Assembly: GCA_013360535.1 (NCBI GenBank)
Contig: JABWBL010000146.1
Location: 1 to 7,833, forward strand
Reading direction: 5' to 3'
DNA: 7,833 nt
DNA from: Planctomycetaceae bacterium
GTDB taxonomy: Bacteria > Planctomycetota > UBA1135 > GCA-002686595
Shown here: positions 5,560 to 7,833 of the stretch, in pieces
How positions within the stretch are numbered: the stretch's first letter is position 1
Layout of the letters: every line of letters begins with the position of its first letter
Notes under the pieces: model-generated
The model's input: only the letters and a program-made list of their open reading frames with translations
Databases searched by the model: none
Told to the model about the DNA's origin: nothing
Made by a program: the position numbers and the translations under genes

Positions 5560-6849
5560 ATGCGCTACCTCGAGGACGAGCCCGCGATCGAGACCGGCAG
5601 CCTGCTGGTGCGGCGGCCCAAGCTGCTCGTCGCCACCGTGGCGATGCTCGTGGCGCTCGTGTTCGTCGCGGACCTGGTCCTGCCGACGCACTCCTCGATC
5701 GGCACGCTGTACGCGATCCCGATCCTGATGACGCTCTGGCTCGGGAGCCCGCGCCTGACGGTGATCGCCGCGTCGGTGTGTGGTGCGCTCACGATGCTCG
5801 CCGTGCCGCTGCACGAACTGCCTCAGTACGAGACCGAGGCCGCCCGCAACGAGGCGCTGTACGAGGTCCTGCTCGGCCGCAGCTCCAACGTGTTCTCGAT
5901 CATGATCGCGACCGGCCTGAGCCTGATGCGCCTGCGTTCGGAGCGCGACCTGCGCTACATGCGGCGCTGGGCGGTGACGACGCTGCGCAGCCTCGGCGAG
6001 GCGGTGATCTCGATCGACCACGGCGGGCGCGTGCAGTTCGTCAACCGCGAGGCGCAGAGGTTGCTCGGGCGCGAGCGCGAGCAGCTCGTCGGGCGGCCGC
6101 TCGATGACGTGTTCATCGTCCGCGACGTCGACGCGCAGCGACCGCAGATCGTCGAGCTGGCGGAGCTCGGCCACGCGGAGACGCGCGAGGCGATGCTGTT
6201 CGCGCTCGGCGGCCGGCGCATTCCGATCGAGTACTCGCGCTCGCGCATCGAGTCGAGCGAGGGCCAAGGTTACGGCGAGGTGCTCGTCTTCCGCGACGTC
6301 TCCGCGCGCAAGGAGTACGAGGACGCGATCAAGCGCCTCGCCTACCGCGACGAACTGACCGGCCTGCCCAACCGCACTTCGTTGCTCGACCGCTTCTCGC
6401 TCGAGCTCGCGCACGCGCGCCGCAGCCGCGAGACGCTCGGCGTCGTCTACCTCGACCTCGACGGCTTCAAGAACGTCAACGACACGCACGGCCACGAGGC
6501 CGGCGACGAGGTGCTCAAGGTCGTCGCGCGCCGCCTCGGCTCGACCCTGCGCGCCGGCGACACCGTCGCGCGTCTGGGCGGCGACGAGTTCGTGCTGCTC
6601 CTGCCGGGCGTGCAAGGTGCGGACGAGGCGCGCCGCGTCGGCGAGAAGGTCGTCGCCGCGCTCGAAGTGCCGATTCCCTTCCGCGAGGCCAAGTTCGCGA
6701 TCTCGGCGAGCGTCGGCGTCGCGCTCTTCCCGCGCGACGGAACCGAACCCGAGACGCTCATGCGCCGCGCCGACAAGGCCATGTACCGCGCGAAGGAACT
6801 CGGCAAGTCGCGGGTGGTGATGGTCCGCCATGGCGACGACGAGGTCTGA
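5560..6849 (+). CDS. Membrane-anchored PAS-GGDEF diguanylate cyclase
   Basis: A 429-residue inner-membrane signalling protein expected to make cyclic di-GMP from two GTP. The N-terminus has about four hydrophobic segments (about residues 22-41, 47-61, 66-83 and 109-123), an integral-membrane sensor of unknown ligand. A PAS domain follows (about 138-250; typical features GEAVISID, FVNREAQRLLG and a final VLVFRDVSARKEYE), then the GGDEF domain (about 258-425). The latter has DELTGLPNR (264-272), the metal-binding D299 in YLDLDGFK, NDTHGHEAGD, an intact GGDEF active site (340-344) and MYRAKELGKSRV at the end. An RAGD I-site (331-334) sits five residues before GGDEF, so product feedback inhibition is expected. 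There is no EAL or HD-GYP domain. All catalytic residues are present, so it should be active. It is transcribed away from transketolase and ends six bases from the convergent peptidase gene. The ATG has an AGGGA upstream. The input signal and output process cannot be told from the neighbours. Confidence 0.93.
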   Translation: MRYLEDEPAIETGSLLVRRPKLLVATVAMLVALVFVADLVLPTHSSIGTLYAIPILMTLWLGSPRLTVIAASVCGALTMLAVPLHELPQYETEAARNEALYEVLLGRSSNVFSIMIATGLSLMRLRSERDLRYMRRWAVTTLRSLGEAVISIDHGGRVQFVNREAQRLLGREREQLVGRPLDDVFIVRDVDAQRPQIVELAELGHAETREAMLFALGGRRIPIEYSRSRIESSEGQGYGEVLVFRDVSARKEYEDAIKRLAYRDELTGLPNRTSLLDRFSLELAHARRSRETLGVVYLDLDGFKNVNDTHGHEAGDEVLKVVARRLGSTLRAGDTVARLGGDEFVLLLPGVQGADEARRVGEKVVAALEVPIPFREAKFAISASVGVALFPRDGTEPETLMRRADKAMYRAKELGKSRVVMVRHGDDEV

Positions 6850-6855
6850 GCGGGC

Positions 6856-7833
6856 TCACTCCTCCCAGAAGCGCGCCAGATCCTCGAGGGCCGACTGCGT
6901 GCTGCGGCTGGAGCGTGAGTCCCAGCGGCGCATCGACTGGTACATGTCCTCGAGCGCCTTCTGCTCGCGCGCGTCGGGCAGCTTCGCCTCGCGCAGCGTC
7001 GGGAAGGCGAGGTTGCTGATGCGGCCCCAGCGCGTGCGGCCCATGCGTGTCTCGCCGCTGGAGAGCAGGATGTTGAGCGCGAGCGCGACGCGCACTTCCG
7101 GATGCGTCTCGCGCTCGAGCGCCGAGAGCATGCGGTCGACGACCTCGGGGCTGCGCAGCTTCCACAGGCCCTTCGCGACGGCGGCGCGCACGCCGGGCTC
7201 GGTCGAACCGAGGTGATCGAGCCAGACCCGGTCGGTGCTGCGCTCGAGCGTGCGGCCCATGCGCTTGCGCGCGACCACGACCTTGCCCGACTGCGCGGCC
7301 TCGCGCTCGAAGCGCGCGAGCCACTCTTCCCACGTGTCGTCGGGGAACTCGCGCGCGAGGTCGAACACGATCGCCCAGCCGAGGAAGTGCGCGACGAGGT
7401 TGTCGCGCGAGTCGTATTCGTCGCTCGCCTGCAGCCCGAGCCAGCGCTCGAGCTCCGCGTCGCTGCACTTGAGGTCGCGCAGCTCGCGCATCGGCCAGCA
7501 GGCGAGCCCGTCGACGACCCAGCGGCCCTCGAACTCCATGCCGTCGCCCCACAGGGAAGCGAGGCCCTCCTCGAACCACAGCGGCAGCCGCCGACCGAGG
7601 TCGGCGATGCGCGCGTGGACGAGCTCGTGCACGACCGTGCCGACGTCGCACGTGCCGAGGAAGACGCCGCTGGGCTGGAACAGGGCGCCGCCCCGGACGT
7701 GGTAGGCGCGCACGCGCGCCGGGCCGATGTCGGGCACGACCTGCAGTTCACCCGCGGCGGGCCCCCCCGGCGGCGCCTCCTGCTTCGTCTGCGGGTCGAG
7801 CACGTGCACGCGCACCGGCCGCGCGAAGGCGCC
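6856..7833 (-). CDS. Gluzincin-like metallopeptidase with HEAT-like repeats (partial, N-terminus off the right edge)
   Basis: The frame is open to the right edge, giving 325 visible residues with the stop (TGA) at 6856-6858. Numbering from the first visible residue, VVHELVHARI (67-76) holds a zinc-binding HExxH, and WFEEGLASLWG (86-96) supplies the third ligand glutamate 15-16 residues later. That is the pattern of peptidase MA-like gluzincins. A largely helical region follows (about 100-200), then two HEAT-like repeats (about 208-259: EPGVRAAVAKGLWKL and HPEVRVALALNILL). The C-terminus is polar and charged (RSSRSTQ). Any signal peptide lies outside the window; a GTG at 7815 is an in-frame start candidate, but the coding sequence continues smoothly upstream of it (GAFARPVRV), so a longer protein is likelier. 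It is probably a cell-envelope or secreted protein, as is common for DUF1570-like relatives, but this is inference and the substrate is unknown. Its stop is six bases from the converging cyclase stop with no terminator between. Confidence 0.75.
   Translation of the reverse strand, partial: GAFARPVRVHVLDPQTKQEAPPGGPAAGELQVVPDIGPARVRAYHVRGGALFQPSGVFLGTCDVGTVVHELVHARIADLGRRLPLWFEEGLASLWGDGMEFEGRWVVDGLACWPMRELRDLKCSDAELERWLGLQASDEYDSRDNLVAHFLGWAIVFDLAREFPDDTWEEWLARFEREAAQSGKVVVARKRMGRTLERSTDRVWLDHLGSTEPGVRAAVAKGLWKLRSPEVVDRMLSALERETHPEVRVALALNILLSSGETRMGRTRWGRISNLAFPTLREAKLPDAREQKALEDMYQSMRRWDSRSSRSTQSALEDLARFWEE

Noticed and set aside
5422..6831. Upstream extension of the transketolase frame across the cyclase gene
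   Set aside because: The frame stays open, but the extension is antisense to a clear PAS-GGDEF protein, is compositionally a shadow, and would have to pass the leader hairpin and T-run. The start at 5421 precedes the natural transketolase N-terminus.
6447..7751. Minus-strand open frame of about 434 codons overlapping the cyclase and peptidase genes
   Set aside because: It is a frame-shifted shadow, Ser/Arg/Ala-rich, while the peptidase reading in another frame has HExxH and HEAT-like motifs.
1..7833. Defence system, CRISPR, mobile element, tRNA or rRNA
   Set aside because: No regularly spaced repeats, transposase or integrase motifs, terminal repeats, or structural RNA signatures were seen; all major coding space is accounted for by housekeeping or signalling genes.

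Overview
This high-GC bacterial window holds six protein-coding genes packed almost end to end. Four are complete and two run off the window ends. I see no rRNA, tRNA, CRISPR array, insertion sequence or phage gene. Gene style fits an aerobic or environmental Gram-negative, most likely a Planctomycetota lineage. The grounds are a long transketolase with a GEG motif, a secreted S9B dipeptidyl peptidase, and a Clp-N domain protein leading into what looks like the N-terminal extension of planctomycete thiamine-phosphate synthases. That assignment is inference from family resemblance; no marker gene is present.

Layout, left to right. Positions 1-579 (minus) carry a gene with two Clp-N (Clp R) domains followed by a ThiE-like segment; it is cut at the left edge, and its last residues look like a different protein (glutamate synthase GltB). 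Thirteen bases upstream of it ends a complete secreted dipeptidyl peptidase IV (593-2683, minus), preceded by a small DUF2007-like gene (2736-2978, minus). A strong intrinsic terminator (3028-3071, minus) separates these from a complete transketolase (3091-5421, minus). A 138-base divergent spacer with a hairpin plus T-run and a palindrome precedes a membrane-anchored PAS-GGDEF diguanylate cyclase (5560-6849, plus). It converges, with six bases between stop codons, on a gluzincin-like metallopeptidase with HEAT-like repeats (6856-7833, minus), whose N-terminus lies beyond the right edge.

How the genes fit together. The three leftmost genes share a strand with short gaps and may be cotranscribed, but their functions (proteolysis, a small DUF2007 protein, Clp-N/ThiE) do not form an obvious pathway. 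Transketolase is a pentose-phosphate enzyme with its own terminator, so probably its own unit. The diguanylate cyclase and the peptidase look like independent loci. I found no convincing new multi-gene system. The observations most worth checking are the odd Clp-N/ThiE/GltB composition at the left edge, with lower GC than the rest, the Asp-to-Glu change in the transketolase ThDP motif, and the attenuator-like leader upstream of transketolase.
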